64,000 nt of DNA, from the NCBI RefSeq assembly GCF_029960815.1, contig NZ_JASBRE010000009.1, positions 119,153 to 183,152 of the forward strand, read 5' to 3'. Positions within the stretch are counted from its first letter, which is position 1. Each line of letters begins with the position of its first letter. Shown piece after piece: positions 27,788-37,406 of the stretch. The translations under genes and the position numbers were made by a program. The notes beneath the pieces are model-generated. The model was given only the letters and a program-made list of their open reading frames with translations, ran no database searches and was not told the origin of the DNA. The stretch is from Pseudomonas sp. AL03 (GTDB taxonomy: Bacteria > Pseudomonadota > Gammaproteobacteria > Pseudomonadales > Pseudomonadaceae).

Positions 27788-28528
27788 ATGAGCAGCACTG
27801 CAAACATTGCTGAAGGCGAAAAAATTCTTATTGTTGACGACGATCCAGGGCTCAGCAGCCTGTTGGAACGCTTTTTCGTCAGCAAGGGCTACCGCGCCCG
27901 CGCCGTTCCGAACACTGAACAAATGGATCGCCTCCTGGCGCGTGAAGTGTTCAACCTGGTCGTCCTCGACCTGATGCTGCCCGGCGAAGACGGCTTGACC
28001 GCCTGCCGCCGCCTGCGCACCGCGAACAACCAGATTCCAATCATCATGCTGACCGCCAAGGGCGATGAGCTGAGCCGCATCAAGGGCCTCGAACTGGGCG
28101 CTGACGATTACCTCGCCAAGCCGTTCAACCCGGATGAGCTGATGGCGCGCGTCAAAGCGGTCCTGCGTCGTCAGTCCGCTCCGGTGCCGGGTGCTCCGGG
28201 CAGCGAAGACGAAAGCGTGACCTTCGGTGACTACGAGCTGTCCCTGGCCACCCGCGAACTCAAGCGCGGCGACGAAGTGCACATGCTCACTACGGGTGAG
28301 TTTGCGGTGCTCAAGGCGTTGGTGATGAACGCCCGCCAGCCTCTGACGCGCGACAAACTGATGAACCTGGCCCGTGGCCGCGAGTGGGACGCCCTGGAGC
28401 GTTCCATCGACGTACAAATCTCGCGTCTGCGCCGGATGATCGAGCCCGATCCATCCAAGCCGCGTTACATCCAGACAGTCTGGGGCGTGGGTTACGTGTT
28501 CGTTCCGGATGGCGCCGCCACCAAGTGA
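27788..28528 (+). CDS. ompR: Response regulator OmpR
   Basis: This 246-residue regulator has an N-terminal receiver domain (residues 11-127) with acidic pocket DDD at 17-19, phospho-acceptor D61 in VLDLMLPGEDG and lysine in YLAKPFNP. The C-terminal winged-helix OmpR/PhoB domain carries LTTGEFAVLKALVMN and RLRRMIEPDPSKPRYIQTVWG. It controls osmolarity- and envelope-related genes after phosphorylation by EnvZ, encoded downstream. The two genes are 103 bases apart, separated by a REP pair. Confidence 0.95.
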   Translation: MSSTANIAEGEKILIVDDDPGLSSLLERFFVSKGYRARAVPNTEQMDRLLAREVFNLVVLDLMLPGEDGLTACRRLRTANNQIPIIMLTAKGDELSRIKGLELGADDYLAKPFNPDELMARVKAVLRRQSAPVPGAPGSEDESVTFGDYELSLATRELKRGDEVHMLTTGEFAVLKALVMNARQPLTRDKLMNLARGREWDALERSIDVQISRLRRMIEPDPSKPRYIQTVWGVGYVFVPDGAATK

Positions 28529-28536
28529 TCGGCGAT

Positions 28537-28614
28537 TTGTAGGAGCGGGTCTTGCGGATCATGTTGTCCGCAGACTCGCGATCCGCAATATGCGAGCATC
28601 GCTCGCTCCTGCAA
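28537..28614. repeat. Inverted REP-type pair inside the ompR-envZ operon
   Basis: Arms containing TTGTAGGAGCG and CGCTCCTGCAAG face each other with internal palindromic segments (GCGGATC, GATCCGC). It occupies almost the whole ompR-envZ gap, so the bicistronic transcript would carry a stable structure between the genes, probably lowering EnvZ relative to OmpR. Confidence 0.75.
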
Positions 28615-28631
28615 GTGTGTAGCGGTTATCC

Positions 28632-29945
28632 ATGAAAACCCCCGTTTGGTTCCCCCAGAGTTTCTTCTCCCGCACCCTGTGGCTGGTGCTGATCGTCGTC
28701 CTGTTCTCCAAGGCGCTGACCCTGGTTTATCTGTTGATGAACGAAGACGTGCTGGTGGACCGCCAATACAGCCACGGTGTCGCCCTGACGCTACGCGCCT
28801 ATTGGTCGGCCGATGAAGAAAACCGCACAAAGATTGCCGATGCCGCGACCCTGATCCGGGTAGTGGGCGCTGGCGTGCCGGAAGGTGAGCAACACTGGCC
28901 TTACAGCGAGATCTACCAGCGGCAGATGCAGGCGGAGCTGGGGGCCGACACCGAAGTCCGATTACGCATGCATTCGCCGCCGGCCCTGTGGGTGCGGGCG
29001 CCAAGCCTGGGTGATGGCTGGCTGAAAGTGCCCCTGTATCCGCATCCGCTGCGTGGCCAGAAAATCTGGAACGTACTCGGCTGGTTCCTCGCCATCGGCT
29101 TGCTGTCCACTGCGTCGGCATGGATCTTCGTCAGCCAGCTCAATCAACCGTTGAAACGTCTGGTGTATGCCGCGCGGCAACTCGGCCAGGGCCGCAGTGT
29201 GCGCCTGCCGATCAGCGACACGCCGAGTGAAATGACCGAGGTCTATCGCGCCTTCAACCAGATGGCCGAAGACGTCGAGCAGGCCGGTCGCGAGCGTGAG
29301 TTGATGCTCGCCGGGGTCTCCCATGACTTGCGCACACCCTTGACCCGTTTGCGGCTGTCTCTGGAGTTGATGGGTGACCATAGCGACCTGACAGACGACA
29401 TGGTCCGCGACATCGAAGACATGGACGCGATTCTCGACCAGTTCCTGGCGTTTATCCGCGATGGTCGCGACGAGTCAGTGGAAGAGGTGGATCTCAGCGA
29501 TCTGGTGCGCGAAGTCGCGGCGCCGTACAACCAGAACGAAGAGAAAGTGCGCCTGCGCCTGGAGCCGATTCAGCCGTTTCCGTTGCGTCGGGTGTCGATG
29601 AAGCGATTGTTGAACAACCTGATTGGCAACGCCTTGCATCACGCAGGCAGCGGGGTTGAGGTGGCGGCTTATGTGTCCGGGGATACCAGCGCGCCGTATG
29701 TGGTGCTGAGTGTGATGGACCGTGGGGCGGGGATCGATCCGTCGGAGCTGGAGGCGATTTTCAACCCGTTTACTCGTGGTGATCGTGCCCGCGGGGGCAA
29801 GGGGACAGGGTTGGGCTTGGCGATCGTGAAGCGGATTGCTTCGATGCATGGTGGGAATGTTGAGCTGCGTAACCGTTCTGGTGGTGGGTTGGAAGCGCGG
29901 GTGCGGTTGCCGCTGGGGTTGATGCTTCCGAGGGATGCGGTCTAA
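28632..29945 (+). CDS. envZ: Sensor histidine kinase EnvZ
   Basis: This 437-residue inner-membrane kinase has a first membrane span at about residues 15-36, a short periplasmic domain, a second span at about 140-162 and a HAMP linker. The HisKA helix has the phospho-histidine in MLAGVSHDLRTPLTRLRLS, and the HATPase domain has N box NNLIGNALHHAG, G1 DRGAGIDPS and G2 GKGTGLGLAIVKR. It phosphorylates and dephosphorylates OmpR in response to osmotic or cytoplasmic cues. Start ATG 28632. Confidence 0.95.
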   Translation: MKTPVWFPQSFFSRTLWLVLIVVLFSKALTLVYLLMNEDVLVDRQYSHGVALTLRAYWSADEENRTKIADAATLIRVVGAGVPEGEQHWPYSEIYQRQMQAELGADTEVRLRMHSPPALWVRAPSLGDGWLKVPLYPHPLRGQKIWNVLGWFLAIGLLSTASAWIFVSQLNQPLKRLVYAARQLGQGRSVRLPISDTPSEMTEVYRAFNQMAEDVEQAGRERELMLAGVSHDLRTPLTRLRLSLELMGDHSDLTDDMVRDIEDMDAILDQFLAFIRDGRDESVEEVDLSDLVREVAAPYNQNEEKVRLRLEPIQPFPLRRVSMKRLLNNLIGNALHHAGSGVEVAAYVSGDTSAPYVVLSVMDRGAGIDPSELEAIFNPFTRGDRARGGKGTGLGLAIVKRIASMHGGNVELRNRSGGGLEARVRLPLGLMLPRDAV

Positions 29946-29948
29946 CCC

Positions 29949-29977
29949 GATCGTTCCCATGCAGAGTGAGAACGATC
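29949..29977. repeat. Inverted repeat (GATCGTTCCCA family) after envZ
   Basis: GATCGTTCCCA and TGAGAACGATC face each other across seven bases between the convergent envZ and rimK genes. It is the same dispersed family as 15805-15837 and may end transcription on both strands, though no T-run follows. Confidence 0.7.
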
Positions 29978-29989
29978 ACCGAGTCAGCT

Positions 29990-30895
29990 TTAGCCTTTAC
30001 CTTTGGTCCGCGTCATATTTGGCCCACCATTCTTTTCAAGATGCTCAATGATGATTCCCGCCACGTTTTTGCTAGTGGTGGTTTCAATCCCTTCCAACCC
30101 TGGCGACGAATTCACTTCCATCACCAGCGGGCCATGATTGGAACGCAGGATGTCCACGCCCGCCACTGCCAAACCCATCACCTTCGCCGCACGCAATGCC
30201 GTCATGCGTTCTTCCGGCGTGATCTTGATCAGGCTGGCGGTGCCACCACGATGAAGGTTGGAGCGAAACTCCCCAGGCTTGGCCTGGCGCTTCATCGCCG
30301 CGATCACTTTATCGCCGACCACGAAGCAGCGAATGTCCGCCCCGCCGGCTTCCTTGATGTATTCCTGAACCATGATGTTCTGCTTCAGGCCCATGAACGC
30401 CTCGATCACCGACTCCGCCGCCGTCGCCGTTTCACACATCACCACGCCGATGCCCTGAGTGCCTTCCAGCACCTTGATCACCAGCGGCGCGCCATTGACC
30501 ATCTCGATCAAGTCGGGAATGTCGTCCGGGGAGTGCGCAAAACCAGTGACCGGCAAACCAATTCCCCGGCGCGACAGCAACTGCAGGGACCGCAGTTTGT
30601 CTCGCGAGCGAGCGATGGCCACCGATTCGTTGAGTGGAAAAACGCCCATCATTTCGAACTGGCGCAACACCGCGCAGCCATAAAACGTCACCGACGCGCC
30701 AATCCGCGGTATCACCGCATCGAAACCTTCCAACGGCTTGCCGCGGTAGTGGATCTGCGGCTTGTGGCTGGCAATGTTCATGTAGGCGCGCAAGGTGTCG
30801 ATCACCACCATTTCATGGCCACGCTCGGTACCGGCTTCGACCAGACGACGAGTGGAATACAGACGCGGGTTCCGCGACAGCACAGCGATCTTCAT
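29990..30895 (-). CDS. rimK: Ribosomal protein S6 glutamate ligase RimK
   Basis: This 301-residue ATP-grasp ligase adds glutamate residues to the C-terminus of ribosomal protein S6. Family segments are [20 protein letters not shown] at the start, [19 protein letters not shown] (nucleotide binding) and [17 protein letters not shown] (metal and ATP binding). It overlaps rimB by four bases (ATGA). With rimB and the EAL protein it forms the rimABK operon, known in P. fluorescens to adjust ribosome composition in response to c-di-GMP. Confidence 0.95.
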   Translation of the reverse strand: MKIAVLSRNPRLYSTRRLVEAGTERGHEMVVIDTLRAYMNIASHKPQIHYRGKPLEGFDAVIPRIGASVTFYGCAVLRQFEMMGVFPLNESVAIARSRDKLRSLQLLSRRGIGLPVTGFAHSPDDIPDLIEMVNGAPLVIKVLEGTQGIGVVMCETATAAESVIEAFMGLKQNIMVQEYIKEAGGADIRCFVVGDKVIAAMKRQAKPGEFRSNLHRGGTASLIKITPEERMTALRAAKVMGLAVAGVDILRSNHGPLVMEVNSSPGLEGIETTTSKNVAGIIIEHLEKNGGPNMTRTKGKG

Positions 30896-31371
30896 GCAAC
30901 ACCTGTGGAAAAGGTAGATACCGGGAACACCGGCTTGTCTTGTACGTATTTAATGCCCGGATTGACGACTAACTGGCCGTCGATCAAGGCTTTGGAACCG
31001 AGTAGCAGGCGATAACGCATGGACTTGCGGCAGGCGAGGGTGAACTCGACCCGCCAGACCCGATCACCAAGGGCCAGGGTGGTGCTGACCACGTAACGCA
31101 TCTGCGCGTGACCGTTAGAGCTTTTGATAGTTTTCATTGTCACCAGGGGTGCTTCGCAGCGCCGGTGACGCAGTTGCACCACCGTGCCCAAGTGCGCAGT
31201 AAAGCGCACCCACTGTTCCCCGTCGCGCTCGAATGGCTCGATATCGGTGGCATGCAGGCTGGAGGTGCTGGCACCGGTGTCGATTTTTGCGCGCAGGCCC
31301 GCGACTCCCAAATCCGGGAGCGCCACCCACTCGCGCAGACCGACAACGGTCAAATGGTCAAATGTCTTCAA
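30892..31371 (-). CDS. rimB: RimB, retropepsin-like protease of the rim operon
   Basis: This 159-residue protein is usually annotated as an ATP-dependent zinc protease. The sequence instead shows an aspartic-protease-like DTGAS at residues 31-35 ([13 protein letters not shown]), and later [15 protein letters not shown]. In P. fluorescens RimB works against RimK by removing glutamate tails from S6. It overlaps rimK and lies 16 bases after the EAL gene, so all three are one operon. The catalytic mechanism is not certain. Confidence 0.88.
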   Translation of the reverse strand: MKTFDHLTVVGLREWVALPDLGVAGLRAKIDTGASTSSLHATDIEPFERDGEQWVRFTAHLGTVVQLRHRRCEAPLVTMKTIKSSNGHAQMRYVVSTTLALGDRVWRVEFTLACRKSMRYRLLLGSKALIDGQLVVNPGIKYVQDKPVFPVSTFSTGVA

Positions 31372-31387
31372 TAGAAAAAACCGGCGA

Positions 31388-32167
31388 TTAACGCGTCCAG
31401 GTCCCAGGCGTTACCTGGGCCAACGCTTTGAATGCGGGCTTGGCGAACCAGTAACCCTGCATCAGAAAAATTCCACAGTCCGCCAGGAAATCCCGTTCTC
31501 CGGCGCTTTCGATCCCTTCGGCAATGACTGTAACGTTCAGCTCCGCACAGATTGTGACAACCCCTCGAACGATAGCCTGACGAACACGATCGCGGTCGAC
31601 ATCGCGGATCAGTGCCATGTCGAGTTTGATCAGGTCCGGTTGGAAATCAGCAAGTAGATTGAGCCCCGAGTAGCCCGCGCCGAAATCGTCGATGGCGGTC
31701 TTGAAGCCGAATTCGCGGTATTCACGCAGAATATTGGTCAAATGGCGATAGTTATCTACGTGCTGGCTTTCCAGGGTTTCGAAAATTAGCCGGTCGATGG
31801 GGAAGTTGTGTTTGTTCGCTGCTTCCAGCGTGCTTCGAATACACAGTTCCGGGCGGTACACGGCGTTGGGCATGAAGTTGATCGACAGATGCGTCTGCAT
31901 CCCTAGATTCGCCGCGCCTTCAATGGCTCGGGTCCGGCAGAGCTGGTCGAAGCGGTAGCGGTTGTCCTCAGTGATCTGATCGAGAACCGACAGTGCACCC
32001 TCACCCTTTACACCGCGCACGAGTGCCTCATGGGCGAAAATCGACTGATCTCGCAAATCGACGATGGGTTGGTAGGCAAAGGTAAAATCGAAGCCCAGGG
32101 GCTCACTTTGCTGGCAACCCTGGCAACCGCCGTTGGGCGAGGTCAATGAAGACGGAAATATAGTCAC
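31388..32167 (-). CDS. rimA: EAL-domain c-di-GMP phosphodiesterase RimA
   Basis: This 259-residue stand-alone EAL domain has HEALVRG (the EAL motif), SINFMPNAVY, DDFGAGYSGLNLL, LIKLDMALIR and VIAEGIES, that is, the metal- and substrate-binding set of active phosphodiesterases. I chose GTG 32167 with GGAG seven bases upstream; the reading from 32197 starts at TTG without a site. A CxxC-like N-terminus (GGCQGCQQ) is of unknown role. It is first gene of rimABK; RimA is reported to modulate RimK. Confidence 0.9.
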   Translation of the reverse strand: MTIFPSSLTSPNGGCQGCQQSEPLGFDFTFAYQPIVDLRDQSIFAHEALVRGVKGEGALSVLDQITEDNRYRFDQLCRTRAIEGAANLGMQTHLSINFMPNAVYRPELCIRSTLEAANKHNFPIDRLIFETLESQHVDNYRHLTNILREYREFGFKTAIDDFGAGYSGLNLLADFQPDLIKLDMALIRDVDRDRVRQAIVRGVVTICAELNVTVIAEGIESAGERDFLADCGIFLMQGYWFAKPAFKALAQVTPGTWTR

Positions 32168-32283
32168 TCGATCACTCCATGCCGGTGAGCCGGCCAAGTC
32201 GACATTCTATCTGGAGGGCCGAGTTCTTGCGCCCGACAGAAACGGTAGTACAGTTCCGACTATGGGCTAAAAGAGGAATTCAA

Positions 32284-32691
32284 GTGGCACAAAAACAGGA
32301 AGAGGACGACAAGGTCCGTCTCGATAAATGGTTGTGGGCCGCGCGTTTTTATAAAACACGTGCCTTGGCCAAAGCGGCGATAGAAAGCGGCAAGGTGCAT
32401 TGCCGGGGGGAGCGCTGCAAACCGGGCAAGGAGCCGAGGATCGGCGACGAGTTTCAGATTCGCGCAGGGTTCGAGGAGCGCACGGTGGTGGTTAAGGCGT
32501 TATCGATCGTACGCCGAGGCGCGCCAGAGGCTCAGGCGCTCTATTCTGAAACCGAAGCCAGCATCGCCAAGCGCGAGGCGGCTGCGGCCATGCGTAAAAC
32601 CGGTTCGCTGGGCGTGAGCACCGATGGCAAACCGAGCAAGAAGCAGCGACGGGATTTGTTCAAGTTTCGTGGAAGCAGCAACGACGAGTAG
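32284..32691 (+). CDS. hslR: Heat-shock protein 15, S4-type RNA-binding protein
   Basis: This 135-residue basic protein has an S4 RNA-binding domain (VRLDKWLWAARFYKTRALAK, IESGKVHCRGERCKPGKEPR). Hsp15 binds 50S subunits carrying stalled nascent chains and helps recycle them. It starts with GTG 32284, with AGAGGAA seven bases upstream. The C-terminal lysine/arginine-rich tail KKQRRDLFKFRG is typical. It is followed by hslO, the common pairing in gammaproteobacteria. Confidence 0.92.
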   Translation: MAQKQEEDDKVRLDKWLWAARFYKTRALAKAAIESGKVHCRGERCKPGKEPRIGDEFQIRAGFEERTVVVKALSIVRRGAPEAQALYSETEASIAKREAAAAMRKTGSLGVSTDGKPSKKQRRDLFKFRGSSNDE

Positions 32692-32732
32692 GGCTATTGT
32701 TTCTGTGAACCAGCCTTCGCGAGCAAGGCTTG

Positions 32733-32751
32733 GAACAATCCCGGATTGTTC
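32733..32751. promoter_or_regulatory. Palindrome between hslR and hslO
   Basis: GAACAATCC and GGATTGTTC form a perfect 9-base palindrome around one C, 106 bases before hslO. It is adjacent to a degenerate REP fragment (about 32714-32728). No T-run follows, so it is more likely an operator-like site or repeat remnant than a terminator. Confidence 0.35.
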
Positions 32752-32856
32752 ATAAAATGCCTCCCATGGCTGAACATCGCGCACCCAAAGGGTTTTGCAG
32801 AGGCGCAATTTTCACTTTTAAAAATCATCTTGTTATTACTTCAGATACCCAGACCT

Positions 32857-33759
32857 ATGACCGATTTACCGGATACCGACTACACCCAACGCTTCATCTT
32901 CGATGACAGCGACACCCGCGGCGAGCTGGTTGCGTTGGAGCGTAGCTACGCCGAAGTCCTCGCTAAACACCCCTATCCGGAGCCGGTTGCACAATTGCTC
33001 GGCGAGCTGATGGCGGCGGCGTCTTTGTTGGTCGGCACCTTGAAGTTCGATGGCTTGCTGATTCTCCAGGCCCGTTCCGAAGGCCCGATCCCGCTGCTGA
33101 TGATCGAGTGCTCCAGCGAGCGAGAAATCCGTGGTCTGGCCCGATACGAAGCCGACCAGATCGCTCCCGACGCGACCCTCGCCGACCTGATGCCCAATGG
33201 CGTATTGGCGCTGACCGTCGACCCGACCCAGGGCCAGCGTTACCAAGGCATCGTCGACCTCGATGGCGAAACTCTGTCGGAGTGCTTCACTAACTACTTC
33301 GTGATGTCCCAGCAAGTCGGTACGCGTTTCTGGCTGTACGCCGATGGTCGCCGCGCCCGGGGCCTGTTGCTGCAGCAATTGCCTGCCGACCGTCTGAGAG
33401 ACGAAGAAGAACGCGCCGCCAGCTGGCAGCACATCACCGCGCTGGGCAGCACCCTGACCGCCGATGAATTGCTGAGCCTGGACAACGAAACCGTGCTCCA
33501 TCGCCTCTACCACGAAGAGCAGGTTCGTCTGTTCGATGTGCAGAAACTGCGCTTCCGTTGCAGCTGCTCGCGCGAACGTTCTGCCAATGCGCTGGTCAGC
33601 TTGGGTCTGGAAGATGCCCAGTCGCTGGTGATCGAACACGGCGGCAACATCGAAATCGATTGCCAGTTCTGCAACCAGCGCTACCTGTTTGATGCCGCGG
33701 ATATGACTCAATTGTTCGCGGGTGCGGGTGTCGATACGCCGTCAGATACCCGGCACTAA
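32857..33759 (+). CDS. hslO: Redox-regulated chaperone Hsp33
   Basis: This 300-residue holdase chaperone is switched on by oxidation. The C-terminal zinc site is visible as CSCSR and, about 30 residues on, CQFCNQRY; zinc leaves and two disulfides form on oxidation. The N-terminal domain carries [20 protein letters not shown]. The start is ATG 32857 ([10 protein letters not shown]); the reading from 32746 adds unrelated residues. It may share transcription with hslR. Confidence 0.93.
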   Translation: MTDLPDTDYTQRFIFDDSDTRGELVALERSYAEVLAKHPYPEPVAQLLGELMAAASLLVGTLKFDGLLILQARSEGPIPLLMIECSSEREIRGLARYEADQIAPDATLADLMPNGVLALTVDPTQGQRYQGIVDLDGETLSECFTNYFVMSQQVGTRFWLYADGRRARGLLLQQLPADRLRDEEERAASWQHITALGSTLTADELLSLDNETVLHRLYHEEQVRLFDVQKLRFRCSCSRERSANALVSLGLEDAQSLVIEHGGNIEIDCQFCNQRYLFDAADMTQLFAGAGVDTPSDTRH

Positions 33760-33851
33760 AACGGTTCAGCGCAGGTAAATTCACTGCTTAACGCCGGAAT
33801 AACGCCGTTACGACGGGAGGGCCCTACTATTTTTGGGCGTTTCTGGCATAA

Positions 33852-35483
<1,632 letters not shown>

Positions 35484-35504
35484 GCGTTGGTTTGATGGCG
35501 TGAG

Positions 35505-35531
35505 AAAGCCGCCCTTTTGGGCGGCTTTTTT
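35505..35531 (+). terminator. Rho-independent terminator of pckA
   Basis: A 7-base G/C stem GCCGCCC/GGGCGGC with TTTT loop is flanked by AAA and TTTTTT, 22 bases after the pckA stop. Flanking A-runs allow some function on the other strand for the gene at 35612. A wider pair TGCCATTATT/AATAATGGCA spans 35564-35610. Confidence 0.92.
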
Positions 35532-35611
35532 ATCCGCGCAATTCGGGTCATCAAAGACACAACTGCCATTATTCCAGCTGAAAAGACGTCAAACGGCCAA
35601 AATAATGGCAC

Positions 35612-35977
35612 TTACGCGTACAGCTGGATCCCTTCCAATTTCTGTGTATCCCACCGTTGCAACTTGATCGCTTGGTAAATCATTCCGATAGTCAGCGGGA
35701 CCTTGTCACCACGCCCCTTGGCCCGGTGCTTGAGGAATACGTCACAGTTTTCGGACTGGAAGTAGCGATAGGCATCGTAATCGATGAAGTCGATGGCGAA
35801 CTGTTCTTCCAGCGCTTCTATCAGGTTTCGCGCATCCGCACCGTCGCAGCCTAGATCGAAGTTGATTGAAGTGGTGAGGCTGATGGTTTTGCGTTCGGGC
35901 AGGCCGAGTTCTTCGTGCAGCAGCTGCATGAGCAGGTGCATGGCGTGGTCGTCGGGAAAGTTGGGGGCGAGGTTCAT
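35612..35977 (-). CDS. DUF1493-family acyl-carrier-like protein
   Basis: This 121-residue acidic protein resembles the DUF1493 group, which has an acyl-carrier-protein fold. It has SINFDLGCDGADARNLIEAL and FAIDFIDYDAYRYFQSE, matching the DLGxDGxDA pattern. The typical phosphopantetheine serine in a DSL motif is absent (CDGADA at that place), so it is unlikely to carry an acyl chain in the classical way. It is isolated between pckA and the fic pair. Function unknown. Confidence 0.75.
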   Translation of the reverse strand: MNLAPNFPDDHAMHLLMQLLHEELGLPERKTISLTTSINFDLGCDGADARNLIEALEEQFAIDFIDYDAYRYFQSENCDVFLKHRAKGRGDKVPLTIGMIYQAIKLQRWDTQKLEGIQLYA

Positions 35978-36027
35978 TGCGGGTATATCCGATTTGTCCG
36001 TGTAGGCGCCTTTTGAGGTCAGAACTC

Positions 36028-36642
36028 TCAGTTCTGTGATAACGACGCGTCCAGCGGATCACCGATACAACGCTCGAAAATAGCTTCCAAGCCTCGGTAG
36101 TCGCACGTTACGGCGTCGATGTTAGCCGGGATCCACGCGGCATCTTTTACAAGCCACCAATCGACTGCAAATCCTGCGTTGATGATGATCTGTTCAAACA
36201 AAATACGTTGAGTTCGACCGTTTCCTTCGCGAAAAGGATGGATAACGTTTAGATCACCGTAGGTCTCAGCAACCTTAGCGACTAACTCACTTTTACTGGT
36301 GTCTGCGAACCAAGCGGCACGCTCCATAACACGAAAGATTTTTTCGGCTTCCGGGATGATTCGTTCTGCCGTACAAAAAAGCGTGTCGCCTTTCCGGATA
36401 TTAACCGTTCTCGGCAGTCCGGCCCATTCGTAGATGTCACGAAACAAGGACTTATGAATATGCTGTAAAAGGCTGAGGTCATACGGAGGGGGGAGGAGAC
36501 GAAATTTGCTGACGGCGATTTCTGAGAGTTCTCGCTCTGCTTTTTGTAGCTGCTCTTCATCATGGATGTTGAGCAGGTTACGCAGAACGTCGCTATCGGG
36601 GTAGCAATAGGGGTCTTGGCCGACCCCGTATTTATCCACCAT
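36028..36642 (-). CDS. fic: Fic-family AMPylating toxin
   Basis: This 204-residue protein begins MVDKYGVGQDPYCYP like E. coli Fic. The core helix bears the full catalytic motif HPFREGNGRTQR starting at His135, intact in all positions, whereas E. coli Fic is degenerate here. A flap region lies near NIRKGDTLFC. Fic enzymes transfer AMP from ATP to hydroxyl side chains; bacterial Fic toxins commonly hit gyrase and topoisomerase IV. The ATG overlaps the antitoxin stop (TAATG). The pair is a class I Fic system with the inhibitor upstream. Confidence 0.92.
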   Translation of the reverse strand: MVDKYGVGQDPYCYPDSDVLRNLLNIHDEEQLQKAERELSEIAVSKFRLLPPPYDLSLLQHIHKSLFRDIYEWAGLPRTVNIRKGDTLFCTAERIIPEAEKIFRVMERAAWFADTSKSELVAKVAETYGDLNVIHPFREGNGRTQRILFEQIIINAGFAVDWWLVKDAAWIPANIDAVTCDYRGLEAIFERCIGDPLDASLSQN

Positions 36643-36812
36643 TAACGTGGATTCTGACGATATTTTCTGAGTACCGATTCCCGCGTGGGGAGCGGCTTTT
36701 CAGCATCGGCACGCGTGGTGTCAAAGCCTTCAAGATGCAAGCTCGCCAAGTAGTTTGATCGGCGGACCTTGTCGTAATAATCCTGCTTTTGCCGAAACGT
36801 CAGTTCGCTCAT
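36642..36812 (-). CDS. yhfG: YhfG-family Fic antitoxin
   Basis: This 56-residue protein begins MSELTFRQKQDYYDKVRRSN. It contains the inhibitory motif SxxxEG as SLHLEG (about residues 23-28), whose glutamate blocks ATP positioning in the Fic active site. Start ATG 36812 is preferred over an upstream in-frame ATG (36833), which lacks resemblance. It is translationally coupled to fic by a one-base overlap, as in E. coli yhfG-fic and Bartonella vbhA-vbhT. Confidence 0.88.
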   Translation of the reverse strand: MSELTFRQKQDYYDKVRRSNYLASLHLEGFDTTRADAEKPLPTRESVLRKYRQNPR

Positions 36813-37344
36813 CACATCTGCCTCTTTGCGCAATGTTCAAGTGTAGCTCACACGACCCAGCCGATGGGTCGGTATTTTTGATGCTTTGGGCTTCAGAGCC
36901 ACTGGTGAGCGCGCGGGCTAAGATTCTGAGGTGAACAGCTTGAAGACTTTGTCTTTACTGACGTTCGTAGGTTACACGTGCTGCCTAGATGGCCATTAAT
37001 TTGATTGCCACAATTTCGATAACTGAAAAGACTCACGCTTAGTACCAACGGGCTCGCTTAGTGCAATCCGTGTTATGACACTTGCAACCCGAAGGGCGGA
37101 ATCCGAAGCGGGACAATCATGTCGTATGGCCAGTATTTTAGCCCTGGTGCCCACTCCCCGGCCAAACCCTCACAAGGAAGAGAAAATGGCTGACGTAAAA
37201 GTGCCACAGCGGTTGGATCCGCAGGACATCGTGAAGTTGTTGGTCGCGTTGCGCAGGGCGTTGAACCTCTCTCCTCTGGGGCGAGGGCGAGGGGTGGCTC
37301 TAAAGCCGAACTCACATTCCAATTAATTACCAACACCCAATAAG
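36813..37344. other. Gene-poor interval upstream of yhfG-fic
   Basis: This is about 530 bases without a secure gene. It contains a 7-base hairpin CGACCCA/TGGGTCG (36853-36871) followed by GTATTTTT, terminator-like on the plus strand though no gene precedes it, and the short reading frame at 37186-37326. It would hold the promoter for yhfG-fic near 36813-36900. Nothing else was recognised; it may be decayed accessory DNA. Confidence 0.45.
37186..37326 (+). CDS. Possible 46-residue peptide or truncated gene
   Basis: An ATG eight bases after AAGGAAG opens a frame starting MADVKVPQRLDPQDIVKLLV. The first 27 residues look like a plausible helical N-terminus. From about codon 28 the sequence becomes LSPLGRGRG, a low-complexity GGGGCGAGGGCGAGGGG tract, suggesting that a repeat truncates an older gene. 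No family is recognised. It could be spurious. Confidence 0.25.
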   Translation: MADVKVPQRLDPQDIVKLLVALRRALNLSPLGRGRGVALKPNSHSN

Positions 37345-37378
37345 AAAAACGCCGACGCTCTACAAGCCGTCGGCGTTT
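37345..37378 (-). terminator. Rho-independent terminator of the orphan metQ gene
   Basis: An 8-base stem CGCCGACG/CGTCGGCG with a 10-base loop gives a TTTTT tail on the minus strand, 29 bases after the stop at 37407. The plus strand has only TTT, so it serves mainly metQ. Confidence 0.88.
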
Positions 37379-37406
37379 GCAACCTTGGAGGGGTTTACCT
37401 CGCGAA

